DNA of 64,000 bases, from the NCBI RefSeq assembly GCF_009720825.1, contig NZ_WNKY01000019.1, forward strand, positions 45,811 through 109,810, written 5' to 3'. The translations under genes and the position numbers were made by a program. Positions 24,540 through 33,570 of this stretch are shown one piece after another; positions within the stretch are counted from its first letter, which is position 1, and each line of letters begins with the position of its first letter. The notes under the pieces were generated by a model. It saw nothing but the letters and a program-made list of their open reading frames with translations. It did no database searches and was not told the origin of the DNA. Source of the stretch: Duganella radicis. GTDB lineage: Bacteria; Pseudomonadota; Gammaproteobacteria; Burkholderiales; Burkholderiaceae_D.

Positions 24540-26159
24540 TCAGCGCACGCGCACCACGCGTTCGGCGCCGACGGGGTTGATGGCGTAGCCATTGCGGCCG
24601 GCCGCCTTCACACCGTACAGGGCCTGGTCGGCCGCGCGCATCACGTCTTCCGCCGTGGTGGCTTCATTGCTGGTGACGGCGATGCCGACGCTGGTGCGCA
24701 CCTCGCGCTGCTGCGTGCCGAGCGTGAAGGGCGGCAGCATGGCGTCGATGATTTTCTTGCCCAGTACATCCATCTCGGTGGTCGACGACAGCTGCTCGAA
24801 CACGATCACGAATTCGTCGCCGGCCAGCCGCGCCACCGTGTCCGTGGTACGCACCGCGGCGCTCAGGCGGCGCGCGAATTCAATCAGCACCTGGTCGCCG
24901 GCCGGATGGCCCAGCGTGTCGTTGATGGCCTTGAAGTGGTCGATGTCGAGGATCGCCAGTCCCACCGGCTGCCCGGAGCGCGCCGCCCGCGCCAGCGCCT
25001 GCGGCAGGAAGGCGTCGAACATGCGGCGGTTGTTCAGGCCGGTCAGGACGTCGGTGGTGGCCAGCCGGTGCAGCTCCAGCTCGGCCTGCTCGCGCCGCTG
25101 CGACAGGCCGTGGAACGCCCGGCTCAGATCGCCGAATTCATCCTTGCGCACCACGTCGAACACCGAAATGTCGGCGCGGCCGGCGCTGATGTCTTCCACG
25201 TGCCGGTGCAGGCGGCGCAGGGGCCGCAGCAGGTTGTTGGTGATCACCCAGCCGAACAGGCCGGCAAAGCCGGTCAGGATGGTCGCGCCCAGCAGCGCGC
25301 GCATGCGAACGCTCAGCATCGACGAGAAGGCGCTGCGCACCGGGTACGATAGTCCGATGGTCCAATCGGCCTCGCGCAAGTGCTTGTGCACCAGCAGTAC
25401 CGGCACGCCGTCGTCGAGCAGGCCATCCTCCCAGCCTTCGCTGCTGCGCAGCGCCGCCTCCAGCAGCGTGCCCGGCATGTCGTCGCCTTTTTCCAGGATG
25501 CGGCTCTTGTCCGGATGGTGCACCATGATGCCGTCGTCGGTGACGATGAACAGGTAGCCGTCGGCGCCCGCGCGCAGATTGTCGAGCTGGGCCGAGAAGG
25601 AGGGCCGCAGCAGGTCGATGGCGCCGAGCAGGATGCCGATCAGCTTGCCCTCGGCATCGCGCAGCGGCTGCGTCAGCACCACCACCGGCTGGCCGGACAG
25701 CGAGCTTTTGAACGGCGCGGAAATCACGCCTTCCTGTAGCCGCAGCGTGTCCTGAAAATACTTGCGTTCAGTGATGTTGACGCGCTTGGCGCGGCGGTCG
25801 CGCAGGCTGGCCACCAGGTTGCCTTCGATGTCGAAGGCGTTGACGTTGAAGAAGGCGTCGCGCAGGGTTTCGTGCACTTCCAGCTGGCTCTGCACGTGTT
25901 CCAGCGACAGGCCGCGCTCGTTGATTTCCTCGGTGAGCGACTTCAGCAACTGGCGCTTGTTTTGCAGGTCGTTGTCGATGAACACGGCCGCGCCATTCAA
26001 CAGCGCCAACTCCTGGCGGGCAATCACCTGCCGCAGTTCGGACTCGGCAATCAGCAGCGAAATGCCGCCCGCGCCTATCCCGGCAAACAATACCAGTGCA
26101 ATGACCAGCGTGGTGATCTTGAACTTGAAGCTGTAAAAAAAGATCGAGAGAGGCCGCAT
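24540..26159 (-). CDS. Membrane diguanylate cyclase (dCACHE-HAMP-GGDEF)
   Basis: A 539-residue inner-membrane sensor that makes cyclic di-GMP. A first transmembrane segment (about 14-34) precedes a ~250-residue periplasmic dCACHE sensor. A second segment (about 285-305), a HAMP linker and a GGDEF domain from about 375 follow. The active-site motif is AGDEF (446-450); this variant is normally active. The inhibitory I-site RTTD is present at 437-440. ATG 26159 was chosen because it follows CCGGAGACAAA; an upstream in-frame extension of 46 codons has no ribosome-binding site. Divergent from the substrate-binding-protein pseudogene. Confidence 0.92.
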   Translation of the reverse strand: MRPLSIFFYSFKFKITTLVIALVLFAGIGAGGISLLIAESELRQVIARQELALLNGAAVFIDNDLQNKRQLLKSLTEEINERGLSLEHVQSQLEVHETLRDAFFNVNAFDIEGNLVASLRDRRAKRVNITERKYFQDTLRLQEGVISAPFKSSLSGQPVVVLTQPLRDAEGKLIGILLGAIDLLRPSFSAQLDNLRAGADGYLFIVTDDGIMVHHPDKSRILEKGDDMPGTLLEAALRSSEGWEDGLLDDGVPVLLVHKHLREADWTIGLSYPVRSAFSSMLSVRMRALLGATILTGFAGLFGWVITNNLLRPLRRLHRHVEDISAGRADISVFDVVRKDEFGDLSRAFHGLSQRREQAELELHRLATTDVLTGLNNRRMFDAFLPQALARAARSGQPVGLAILDIDHFKAINDTLGHPAGDQVLIEFARRLSAAVRTTDTVARLAGDEFVIVFEQLSSTTEMDVLGKKIIDAMLPPFTLGTQQREVRTSVGIAVTSNEATTAEDVMRAADQALYGVKAAGRNGYAINPVGAERVVRVR

Positions 26160-26372
26160 TTTGTCTCCGGACATGCAACGCGGTGAGATCCCAGTATAAC
26201 GCAGTCGCCTGTGGTGCAGTGTTCGCTTGCCGGTCAATAAGCAGATTGGAGCACAATCAGGAGGCTTTTCGCACCATCGTTTTTGCCAGCTCTCCACAAT
26301 CGAAGCACAGTGTTGCTGTTTTGTATATCACTGAAAAGCTTTTAAATCACAACCATACAGGAGACCTGGAAC

Positions 26373-27307
26373 ATGACTGACACCATTAACCAAGCGCGCC
26401 GCCAGCTGCTGCTGGGCGCGACGGCCGCCGCCAGCGGTCTGCTGCCGGGGCGGGCACAGGCGGCGGGCGGGACGCTCAAGGTGGGGCTGATCATCCCGAT
26501 GTCCGGCCCGTTCGCCTCCACCGGCCGCCAGATAGAGGCGGCGGTCAGGCTGTATCAACAGCAGCATGGCGGTACCGTGGCTGGTCGCAAGGTGGAAGTC
26601 ATCCTCAAGGACGATGGCGGCGTGTCGCCGGACGTGACCAAGCGGCTGGCGCAGGAACTGGTGGCGCGCGACAAGGTCGAGGTGCTGGCCGGCTTCGGCC
26701 TGACGCCGCTGGCGCTGGCCAGCGCGCCGGTGGCCACGCAGGCCAGGGTGCCGATGATTGTGATGGCGGCGGCCACCTCCATCATTCCGCAGAAATCGCC
26801 GTTCATCGTGCGCAGCGGCTTTACCGTGCCGCAGATCACCCAGCCGATCGCCGAGTGGGCGCCGAGGAACAAGATCCGCAGCGTGGTCACGCTGGTCAGC
26901 GACTACGGTCCCGGCATGGATGCGGAGAAGACCTTTGTGGCCGGCTTTACCAAGGGCGGCGGCAAGATCGTCGAGACACTGCGCGTACCGTTGCGCAATC
27001 CGGACTATGCGCCGTTTTTGGCGCGGGTGAAGGATGCCAGGCCGGACGCGCTGTTTGTGTTCGTGCCGTCGGGCGAGGGCGCGGCGGTGCTCAAGCAGTT
27101 CACCGATCGCGGACTGGCGGGGGCGAAAAATTGATCGCGGCCATGAAAGGGCTGTCGTGGACCAGCGTGCGCGGCCCGGTGGAACTGGACGCCGCCACGC
27201 GCGACATGGTGCAAACCGTCTACATCCGCAAGGCGGAGCAGGTGGGCGGCGGCATGTACAACATCGAATTCGACAAAATCGACAAAGTCCGCGACCCCGG
27301 CGCCTGA
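26373..27307 (+). pseudogene. ABC branched-chain amino-acid-type substrate-binding protein, internally deleted
   Basis: The N-terminal ~250 residues are intact: a Tat-like signal peptide (RRQLLLGATAAASGLL), then GTLKVGLIIPMSGPFASTGRQ, typical of the Leu/Ile/Val-binding family. At about 27125 the frame runs into a stop. In another frame the family's C-terminal end resumes (LIAAMKGLSWTSVRGPVELD to VRDPGA, 27131-27307). Roughly 100 residues between GLAGAK and LIAAMKG are missing. The copy is therefore broken by a deletion that also shifts the frame. The start has a GGAGACC ribosome-binding site. No permease or ATPase genes are nearby. Confidence 0.85.
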
Positions 27308-27410
27308 GCCCGTATCGCGCACCTTTGCGCAAACTCAAGCATCCTTTGCGCGTCCCTGAACATCCTGTCGCTATCAGCGATGGGAGTTTTTTTCATCGGG
27401 GACGTACGCC

Positions 27411-27629
27411 ATGGAACTTATAACCTCCGAACTACTCCAAATCTATGTAGGGGAAGAGCGTATCGATATGACTGAATGGCATTCCGGATATGGTCCAGTT
27501 GTGTATTTGAATGCCGTTGAGCGAAGGGCATACGAAATTCATGTCCACGAAGGATTACTGCTCAATGCTGCTGGGGATTTGCTTGATACTGGCAATGAAT
27601 TCAATCTTGTTCCTCGTAGTGGGATATGA
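27411..27629 (+). CDS. Small hypothetical protein, first of a pair
   Basis: A 72-residue protein (MELITSELLQIYVGEERIDM...), acidic, without signal peptide or membrane segment, containing VVYLNAVERRAYEIHVHEGL. It lies in a stretch visibly poorer in GC than the neighbours, between two transporter pseudogenes. A GGGGACG ribosome-binding site precedes ATG 27411. The next gene starts 3 nt after its stop, so the two are coupled. No family recognised. A toxin/antitoxin or effector/immunity pair is one possibility, but nothing in the sequence proves it. Confidence 0.5.
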   Translation: MELITSELLQIYVGEERIDMTEWHSGYGPVVYLNAVERRAYEIHVHEGLLLNAAGDLLDTGNEFNLVPRSGI

Positions 27630-27632
27630 AGC

Positions 27633-27920
27633 ATGAAGAAGTCTCAGTGGCGAGCTGTGGTGACCGCGCTGGAATATACAGTCCAGTTCTGGTCCGTTGC
27701 GATGCTCGATAGTGAGGATGGACGGCGTGAGCTGTTTAATCTTGTTTGGTATCGACGGGTTTATCCGTTTTCCCCGGACGACACGCGGCGGGCCTTGCGG
27801 TTTTTGGAAGGACGGCCTGATATTGATATTTCGGGGCTCTTGCCGCAACCGCATTCGGATAAAACGCTGCGCAGGGTGTTTTCGCGGTTGTACCGGACAC
27901 TCGATAAGTTACCCGTTTAG
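27633..27920 (+). CDS. Small hypothetical protein, second of a pair
   Basis: A 95-residue basic protein (MKKSQWRAVVTALEYTVQFW...), rich in Arg, Trp and Leu, with RALRFLEGRPDIDISG and RRVFSRLYRTLDKLPV near the end. No signal peptide or clear transmembrane segment. It starts 3 nt after the 72-residue gene and its end overlaps the MFS pseudogene on the other strand by 12 nt. Low GC, with codon use unlike the flanks, suggesting acquisition from elsewhere. Function unknown. Confidence 0.5.
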   Translation: MKKSQWRAVVTALEYTVQFWSVAMLDSEDGRRELFNLVWYRRVYPFSPDDTRRALRFLEGRPDIDISGLLPQPHSDKTLRRVFSRLYRTLDKLPV

Positions 27921-28640
27921 CACCTTCGGCGCCCATTGGCGGCGGAACAGGATGAGGGTGCTGGTGGCGCCCAGCAGCAGGAAGATGAAGATGGCTTTCA
28001 TCGGTAGCTCATAGCTGCCGCTGGTGTGCAGCAGCCAGCCGGACAGGCTGGCCGAAACGCCGCCCGCCAGGCTGGTCGCCACTTGTTGCAGGCCGGTGTT
28101 CAGGCCCACCGCCTGTTTCGGAATCAGGGTCAGCTTGCACAGCGCCAGGTTGTTGGCGGTGACCAGTCCCAGCAAGGACAGGGACACGACGTTCCACAGC
28201 AGGGCCATCCGCAACGATTCCGCATAGGCGCCCAGCAGCACCGTGGTGGCGCCGATGAAGCCGGCCACGATGAAGGTCTTGCGCACCGCCACCGCATCGC
28301 GCCCGCGCGCGATCAGGCGGTCCGCCACGTAACCCGCCAGTGCGGCCACCACCGCGATCCCAACGAAGCTGAAGAAGGTGTACAAGCCCGACTTTTCCAG
28401 CCCAGCGCCGGCCCCATCTTGCCACCGATTGAAAAGATGCCCAGCGCCGTGCCTTTCTGGCTTTCTGCGAAATTATTCGCCAGGTAGCGGTAGGTGGCCG
28501 GCACCACGATGCCTTCGGCCATGCCATCGGCATCTGCACCAGTCCGTACGACCAGAAAAAGGCGGAATTGAGCCAGCCGCGCTCCACGCTGCTCAGCCCG
28601 AACTCGCGCACAAACCCCTTGTCAGCTGGCATAGGCGATC
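27909..28640 (-). pseudogene. MFS transporter (anion:cation symporter type), decayed
   Basis: Three pieces of one major-facilitator transporter are visible in different frames on the minus strand. They are an early part (GFVREFGLSSVERGWLNSAF, around 28530-28640), a middle part (MAEGIVVPATYRYLANNFAE, up to IFSIGGKMGPALG, around 28400-28522) and the C-terminal third (MYTFFSFVGIAVVAALAGYV to the stop at 27909). Several transmembrane segments between them are missing, as is the N-terminus. Multiple deletions and frameshifts make a functional product impossible. The pieces resemble the glucarate/galactonate (ACS) subfamily. Confidence 0.85.
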
Positions 28641-28773
28641 GCGCCTGTCGCGTCTCTACACAAAAACCATTTTTACCGGGATTTTTTACCACGCGCTAAC
28701 GTAGCGCCATTGTTATGTGGAAATGATTGGTCTAAGCTGGGATAGCAGAATAAGCCAGAATAAAGGAGACACT

Positions 28774-30504
28774 ATGTTTGCCAACCTGACCATTCGTACC
28801 CGGCTGGTCGCCACCATGGCGCTGCTGGGCCTGCTCATCATCTTCATCGGCGCGCGCGGGATCGCGGCGCTGCATACCTCCAACAATGTGCTCAAGGACG
28901 TGTACTCGAACGCCATGGTGTCGATGAAGGCGATCTATGAGGCGCAGATCCAGATCGACCGCGCCCGCCTGTCGCTGGACCGCGTGGCCCTGAGCCCGGA
29001 CGCCGCCAATGTGGAGGATATCTTGAAGCGCGCGCAAGGTTTCCTGGAAGGCAATGAGAAATTCTGGAAGAGCTATCTGGCCTTGCCGTTCGGCGAGGGC
29101 GAGAAGGCGCTGGCCGATCAGGTCGATGCCACACGCCAGGCGCTGATCAAGGATGGCGTGCAGGCGGCCATCAAGGCCCTCAACAGCAAGGACAAGGCCG
29201 AGATCGACCGCCTGATGCTGAGCGAGATCACGCGCCTGTTCCGCCTTTACACCGACGCCTCCGAAAAGCTGTCCAGCTATCAGCTCAAATCCACGGCCGA
29301 CCAGTACGAAGCCAGCCAGGCCGATTACCAGCGCAATATGACGCTGGCCATCGTCACCATCGTGGCCGGCATCCTGGTGGCCGGCATCTCCGGCCTGCTG
29401 TTGCTGCGCGCCGTGATGCAGCCGCTGGATCAGGCCCGTTCGCATTTCCATGCCATGGCGGGCGGCAATCTGTCCAACCACATCGAGCCGGGGCGCAAGG
29501 ATGAGATGGGCGAGATGATGGAAGGCTTGCAGCAGATGCAGGAACGCCTGGCCGGCACCGTGCGCAGCGTGCGCGAGGGCAGCGACGCCATCGCCACCGC
29601 CAGCAGCGAGATCGCCGCCGGCAATCTGGATCTGTCGCGCCGCACCGAGCAGCAGGCCGCCAATCTGGAAGAGACGGCGTCCTCGCTGGAGCAGCTGACC
29701 TCCACCGTCAAGCAGAATTCCGACAATGCGCGCCAGGCCAATGCGCTGGCGGCCTCGGCGTCCGATATCGCGGTCAAGGGCGGCGAGCTGGTGACGCGCG
29801 TGATCGGCACCATGGGCTCGATCACGCAATCGTCCGACAAGATCGCCGACATCATCGGCGTGATCGATGGCATCGCCTTCCAGACCAACATCCTGGCGCT
29901 GAACGCGGCGGTGGAGGCGGCCCGCGCCGGCGAGCAGGGCAGGGGCTTCGCGGTGGTGGCGACCGAGGTGCGCAATCTGGCGCAGCGTTCGGCGGCGGCG
30001 GCCAAGGACATCAAGGCGCTGATTACCGATTCGGTGGAGAAGGTCGGCAGCGGCAGCGCGCTGGTCAACCAGGCCGGCGCCACGATGGAGGAAATCGTCA
30101 ACAGCGTGCGTCGCGTGACCGACATCATCAGCGAAATCAGCTCGGCCGGGCGCGAGCAGGAAATCGGCATCGAGCAGATCAACACGGCGGTGGCGGAGAT
30201 GGACAACGTCACCCAGCAGAACGCGGCGCTGGTGGAGCAGGCGGCGGCCGCCTCGCAGGCGATGCAGGAGCAAGCCGTCAAGCTGGCCGAGATGGTGGCG
30301 GTGTTCCAGGTGGAAGGCAGCAGCGGCGCGGCACGCCGGCCGGTAGCGGTGGCCTCGGCGGCCAAGCCGGCCATCGCGAGGCCGGCCGCGGCACCGGCGC
30401 TCAAGCTGGCGCCCAAGTCCGCCGCTTCCAAGCCGGCGGCCAGCAAGCCGGCCGCGCCGCGCAGGGTGCCGGCCGACAGCAGCCAGGAGTGGGAAGAGTT
30501 CTGA
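28774..30504 (+). CDS. Methyl-accepting chemotaxis protein
   Basis: A 576-residue chemoreceptor. Transmembrane segment 1 (about 10-30) and segment 2 (about 190-212) flank a periplasmic four-helix-bundle sensor. HAMP follows, then the signalling domain with the hairpin tip IIGVIDGIAFQTNILALNAA. After an Ala/Pro/Lys-rich linker the protein ends EWEEF, a pentapeptide of the xWxxF type that tethers the CheR methyltransferase and CheB. An AAAGGAGAC ribosome-binding site precedes ATG 28774. The ligand cannot be told from the sequence. No other chemotaxis gene is adjacent; cheZ/cheA are ~33 kb away. Confidence 0.95.
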   Translation: MFANLTIRTRLVATMALLGLLIIFIGARGIAALHTSNNVLKDVYSNAMVSMKAIYEAQIQIDRARLSLDRVALSPDAANVEDILKRAQGFLEGNEKFWKSYLALPFGEGEKALADQVDATRQALIKDGVQAAIKALNSKDKAEIDRLMLSEITRLFRLYTDASEKLSSYQLKSTADQYEASQADYQRNMTLAIVTIVAGILVAGISGLLLLRAVMQPLDQARSHFHAMAGGNLSNHIEPGRKDEMGEMMEGLQQMQERLAGTVRSVREGSDAIATASSEIAAGNLDLSRRTEQQAANLEETASSLEQLTSTVKQNSDNARQANALAASASDIAVKGGELVTRVIGTMGSITQSSDKIADIIGVIDGIAFQTNILALNAAVEAARAGEQGRGFAVVATEVRNLAQRSAAAAKDIKALITDSVEKVGSGSALVNQAGATMEEIVNSVRRVTDIISEISSAGREQEIGIEQINTAVAEMDNVTQQNAALVEQAAAASQAMQEQAVKLAEMVAVFQVEGSSGAARRPVAVASAAKPAIARPAAAPALKLAPKSAASKPAASKPAAPRRVPADSSQEWEEF

Positions 30505-30559
30505 TCCACGGAACTCGCATCGCGCTCGCCGGGTCACATGGATTTGACCGGAGGGCGCG

Positions 30560-31603
30560 ATGCAAGACCTTGATATCCAGAAAACCGCCGCAAGCCGCGG
30601 CCAGCGCTGGCGCAATGCCGGCCTGTTGACGGCGGCCTCGCTGGCCGCAACCTATCTCATGGTGCGCGTGCAAACCGCGCGCACCGAGCGCCAGCATCCT
30701 CCCCGTGGCCGCTTTGTCGACGTCGACGGCTTGCGCCTGCACTACATCGAGCAGGGCGACGGCCCGGTGCTGGTGCTCCTGCACGGCAATATGGTGACGG
30801 CCGAGGATTTCCGTTGCAGCGGCCTGATCGAGCGGCTGGCGCAAAGCTACCGCGTGATCGCCATCGACCGTCCCGGTTTCGGCTACAGCGACCGTCCGCG
30901 CGACGTCAGCTGGACCCCGGACGCGCAGGCGGAATTGTTGCATCAAGCCTTGCGCCAGCTGGGCGCCGGCGAATACCTGCTGTTGGCGCATTCCTGGGGC
31001 ACGCTGGTGGCGCTGGCCATGGCCTTGCAGCAGCCGGCGCGGGTGCAGGGCCTGTTGCTGCTGTCGGGCTACTACTATCCCGGTCCGCGGCTCGATGTGC
31101 CGGTCGCCGCCATGCCGGCCATCCCGCTGCTGGGCGATCTGATGCGCTATACGGTGTCGCCGCTGATCGGCCGGCTGATCTGGCCGCTGACGGCCAAGGG
31201 CATGTTCAGTCCAAGCGCGGTGCCGCAAAGCTTCCGCCGCGAGCCGCCGTGGATGCAGCTGCGGCCGTCGCAGGTGCGCGCCACCGCGTCGGAAGCGGCG
31301 CTGATGATACCGGGCGCCGCCACGCTGGAAGGGCGCTACGGCGAGCTGCGCCTGCCAGTCACCATCATGGCGGGCGAGGAGGACCGCGTGATCGATCCGC
31401 ACAGCCATTCGGAGCGGCTGCAAAAGACTTTGCCCGACAGTGAACTGGTGCTGTTGCCCGACATGGGCCATATGTTGCCGCACCTGGCGCAGGAGGAGAT
31501 TGTGGACGCCATCAATGAAGTGGCGGAGCGCGCCGGCCTGAACGTGCCGGCGCGGCTGGATGGCGCGGCGCCGCATCACGGAGAGGCGGCGCCACCGATG
31601 TGA
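30560..31603 (+). CDS. Membrane-anchored alpha/beta hydrolase
   Basis: A 347-residue hydrolase with an uncleaved-looking N-terminal hydrophobic segment (about 20-36). The alpha/beta domain begins at ~50 with VDVDGLRLHYIEQGDGPVLV and LLHGNMVTAEDF. The nucleophile is S145 in LAHSWGT, the acid is probably in GEEDRVIDPHSH, and the histidine is in DMGHMLPH near 305. The C-terminal ~20 residues are a disordered Pro/His-rich tail. The closest functional types are epoxide hydrolase, haloperoxidase or general esterase. Monocistronic, 55 nt after the chemoreceptor gene. Confidence 0.85.
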   Translation: MQDLDIQKTAASRGQRWRNAGLLTAASLAATYLMVRVQTARTERQHPPRGRFVDVDGLRLHYIEQGDGPVLVLLHGNMVTAEDFRCSGLIERLAQSYRVIAIDRPGFGYSDRPRDVSWTPDAQAELLHQALRQLGAGEYLLLAHSWGTLVALAMALQQPARVQGLLLLSGYYYPGPRLDVPVAAMPAIPLLGDLMRYTVSPLIGRLIWPLTAKGMFSPSAVPQSFRREPPWMQLRPSQVRATASEAALMIPGAATLEGRYGELRLPVTIMAGEEDRVIDPHSHSERLQKTLPDSELVLLPDMGHMLPHLAQEEIVDAINEVAERAGLNVPARLDGAAPHHGEAAPPM

Positions 31604-31606
31604 GGC

Positions 31607-32092
31607 TTATTCTTCCAGCAGGCTGCGCAGCATCCACGCGGTTTTTTCGTGGACGTCCAGGCGCTGGGTCAGCAGGTCGGCGGTGGGCTGGTCGTCGGCC
31701 TCATCGACCACCGGCAGCAGCTTGCGCGCGGTGCGGGCGGTGGCTTCCTGTGCCGCCACCAGATGGCGCACCATGTCCAGCGCGTTTGGCACGCCTTCGA
31801 TTTCCTTGATGGTCGCCAGCTTCACGAACTGGGCGTAGGTGCCTGGCGCCGGATAGCCCAGCGCGCGGATGCGCTCGGCGATCTGGTCCAGCGCGGCCCA
31901 CTGTTCGGTGTACTGCGTCATGAACATCTGGTGCAGGGAATTGAACATCGGACCCTTCACGTTCCAGTGGAAGTTGTGGGTCATCAGGTACAGCGTGTAG
32001 CTGTCGGCCAGCAGGCCGGACAGGCCTGCTGCGATTGTGGCGCGGCTTTCGTCGGAAAGGCCAATGTCGATCTTGATTGCTTTGTCACCCAT
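31607..32092 (-). CDS. dps: Dps-family DNA-binding ferritin-like protein
   Basis: A 161-residue ferritin-fold protein that forms dodecamers, oxidises Fe(II) with peroxide and protects DNA in starvation. The ferroxidase ligand motif is HNFHWNVKG (40-48), followed by LDQIAERIRALG. The ATG at 32092 was chosen because AAGGAG is 6 nt before it; an ATG 15 nt earlier overlaps that site. The N-terminus is short (MGDKAIKIDIGL) and lacks the long lysine-rich tail of E. coli Dps, so DNA binding may be weak. The stop lies 3 nt from the convergent hydrolase stop. Confidence 0.93.
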   Translation of the reverse strand: MGDKAIKIDIGLSDESRATIAAGLSGLLADSYTLYLMTHNFHWNVKGPMFNSLHQMFMTQYTEQWAALDQIAERIRALGYPAPGTYAQFVKLATIKEIEGVPNALDMVRHLVAAQEATARTARKLLPVVDEADDQPTADLLTQRLDVHEKTAWMLRSLLEE

Positions 32093-32136
32093 TACATGCT
32101 CCTTCATTAATCAACGTGGACCTTTCCATTGTAGCG

Positions 32137-33570
32137 CTATGTGGCCGGCCCTGCCTGTACCGCAGACCAGCCGCCGCCGATCGCCTTCACCAGCTGCACG
32201 CCGGCCTGGCGGTAGCGCGTGGTCAGGTCCAGCTCGCTGCGGCGCGATTGCAGGTAGGCGGTTTGCGCGGTCACCACTTCCAGATAGCTGGCGGCGCCCT
32301 GGTCGTAGCGTTTCTTGGCCAGGTCGAGCGCGCGGCCGGCGGCTTCCGCTGCCTGATGGTCGAACTTGGCCGCCTGGTCGTAGTTGTCGAGCAGGGTAAG
32401 CTGATCCTCGACCTGCTGGAAGGCGGTCAGCACCGCCGCGCGGTAGCGCGCGCCGGCTTCGTCCAGCTGCGCTTCGGCGCCGGCGATCTGCGCCTTGCGG
32501 CGGCCGCCGTCCAGCAGGTTGACCGCCAGCGTCGGGCCGACCGCCCAGAACAGATTCGAGGCTTGCGCAAAACGGCCGAAGTCGCTGCTTTGCAAGCCGG
32601 TGCTCAGGCCCAGCGTCAGCGACGGGAACAGGGCGCTGCGCGCCACGCCGACCTGATCGCTGGCGGCGGCCACGCGCAGCGCGGCGGCGGCGATGTCGGG
32701 GCGGCGTTGCAGCAGCGTCGACGGCACGCCCACCGGCACCGCCGGCGTGGCGAAGCCGGCGTTGCCGGTGTCGGCCGCGTCCAGCCTGAAGCTGGCGGCG
32801 TTGGCGCCGACCAGCGCGGCAATCGCATGCTCCTGCACATTGCGCTGCGCCTGACGCTGGCGTAGCAGCGAGCGGGTCGATTCGACTTGCGTTTGGGCGC
32901 GCGCCAGATCGAGGCCGGAGGCGCCGCCGCCATCGTGGCGGCGGGTGATCAGATCGGCCTGGCGCTGGTAGGCCGCTTCGGTTTCGCGCAGCAGCTTGAT
33001 GTCGGCGTCGGCGCCGCGCAGGGCCAGCAGGGTGTCGGCCAGCTGGATTTGCAGCGACAGGCGGGCGGCCGCCAGATCGGCGCTGGCGGCGCGTTCCTGC
33101 GCTTCGCCGGCGCTGACTTGCTGGCTGATGCGGCCCCACAAATCCACTTCGTAGCCGAGGTCGAATTGCAGCGTGCCGCTGTTGTACTCGGCCGGCGAGG
33201 TGGCGCCGCGCAGCGGCCTGAGGTCGGACTGGCGGTCGCGCTGGCCGTTCAGCGATGCGCCCAGCGTGGGCGATTGCGCCGACCGCAGCACGCCGGTGGC
33301 GGCCTGCGCCTGCTTGTAGCGCGCCAGCGCGCTGGCCAGGTCGGGACTGTTGGCGATCAACTGCTGTTCCAGCCGATCCAGCTCCTGATCCTGGTACATG
33401 GTCCACCAGTCGGCCGCCAGCGGTGGCGCCTTGGCGTTGGCGTCGGCCCAGCCGGCCGGGATGTCGCGGAAACTGTCGGCCATTGGCACGGCTGGCGGCT
33501 GCCGCAGCGGCGCCTGCGCGCAGGCGGCCAACGCCAGCGCCATCGTGGTAGCGTAGATGAGGTTCTTCAC
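32137..33570 (-). CDS. RND efflux outer-membrane lipoprotein channel (NodT/OprM family)
   Basis: A 477-residue TolC-like outer-membrane factor. The lipoprotein signal has a lipobox AAC (Cys17). Two homologous repeats of helical barrel and beta-strand sequence follow, with the typical DWWTMYQDQELDRLEQQ start, VDLWGRISQQ and LARRYDQG-type motifs. It is the third gene of the permease-adaptor-channel operon and overlaps the adaptor gene by 4 nt, so all three are probably translated together. Confidence 0.93.
   Translation of the reverse strand: MKNLIYATTMALALAACAQAPLRQPPAVPMADSFRDIPAGWADANAKAPPLAADWWTMYQDQELDRLEQQLIANSPDLASALARYKQAQAATGVLRSAQSPTLGASLNGQRDRQSDLRPLRGATSPAEYNSGTLQFDLGYEVDLWGRISQQVSAGEAQERAASADLAAARLSLQIQLADTLLALRGADADIKLLRETEAAYQRQADLITRRHDGGGASGLDLARAQTQVESTRSLLRQRQAQRNVQEHAIAALVGANAASFRLDAADTGNAGFATPAVPVGVPSTLLQRRPDIAAAALRVAAASDQVGVARSALFPSLTLGLSTGLQSSDFGRFAQASNLFWAVGPTLAVNLLDGGRRKAQIAGAEAQLDEAGARYRAAVLTAFQQVEDQLTLLDNYDQAAKFDHQAAEAAGRALDLAKKRYDQGAASYLEVVTAQTAYLQSRRSELDLTTRYRQAGVQLVKAIGGGWSAVQAGPAT

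Noticed and set aside
27350..27395. TCGCT-ATC-AGCGA hairpin with a T run as a terminator of the substrate-binding pseudogene
   Set aside because: The stem is only 5 bp and is separated from the T run by several bases.
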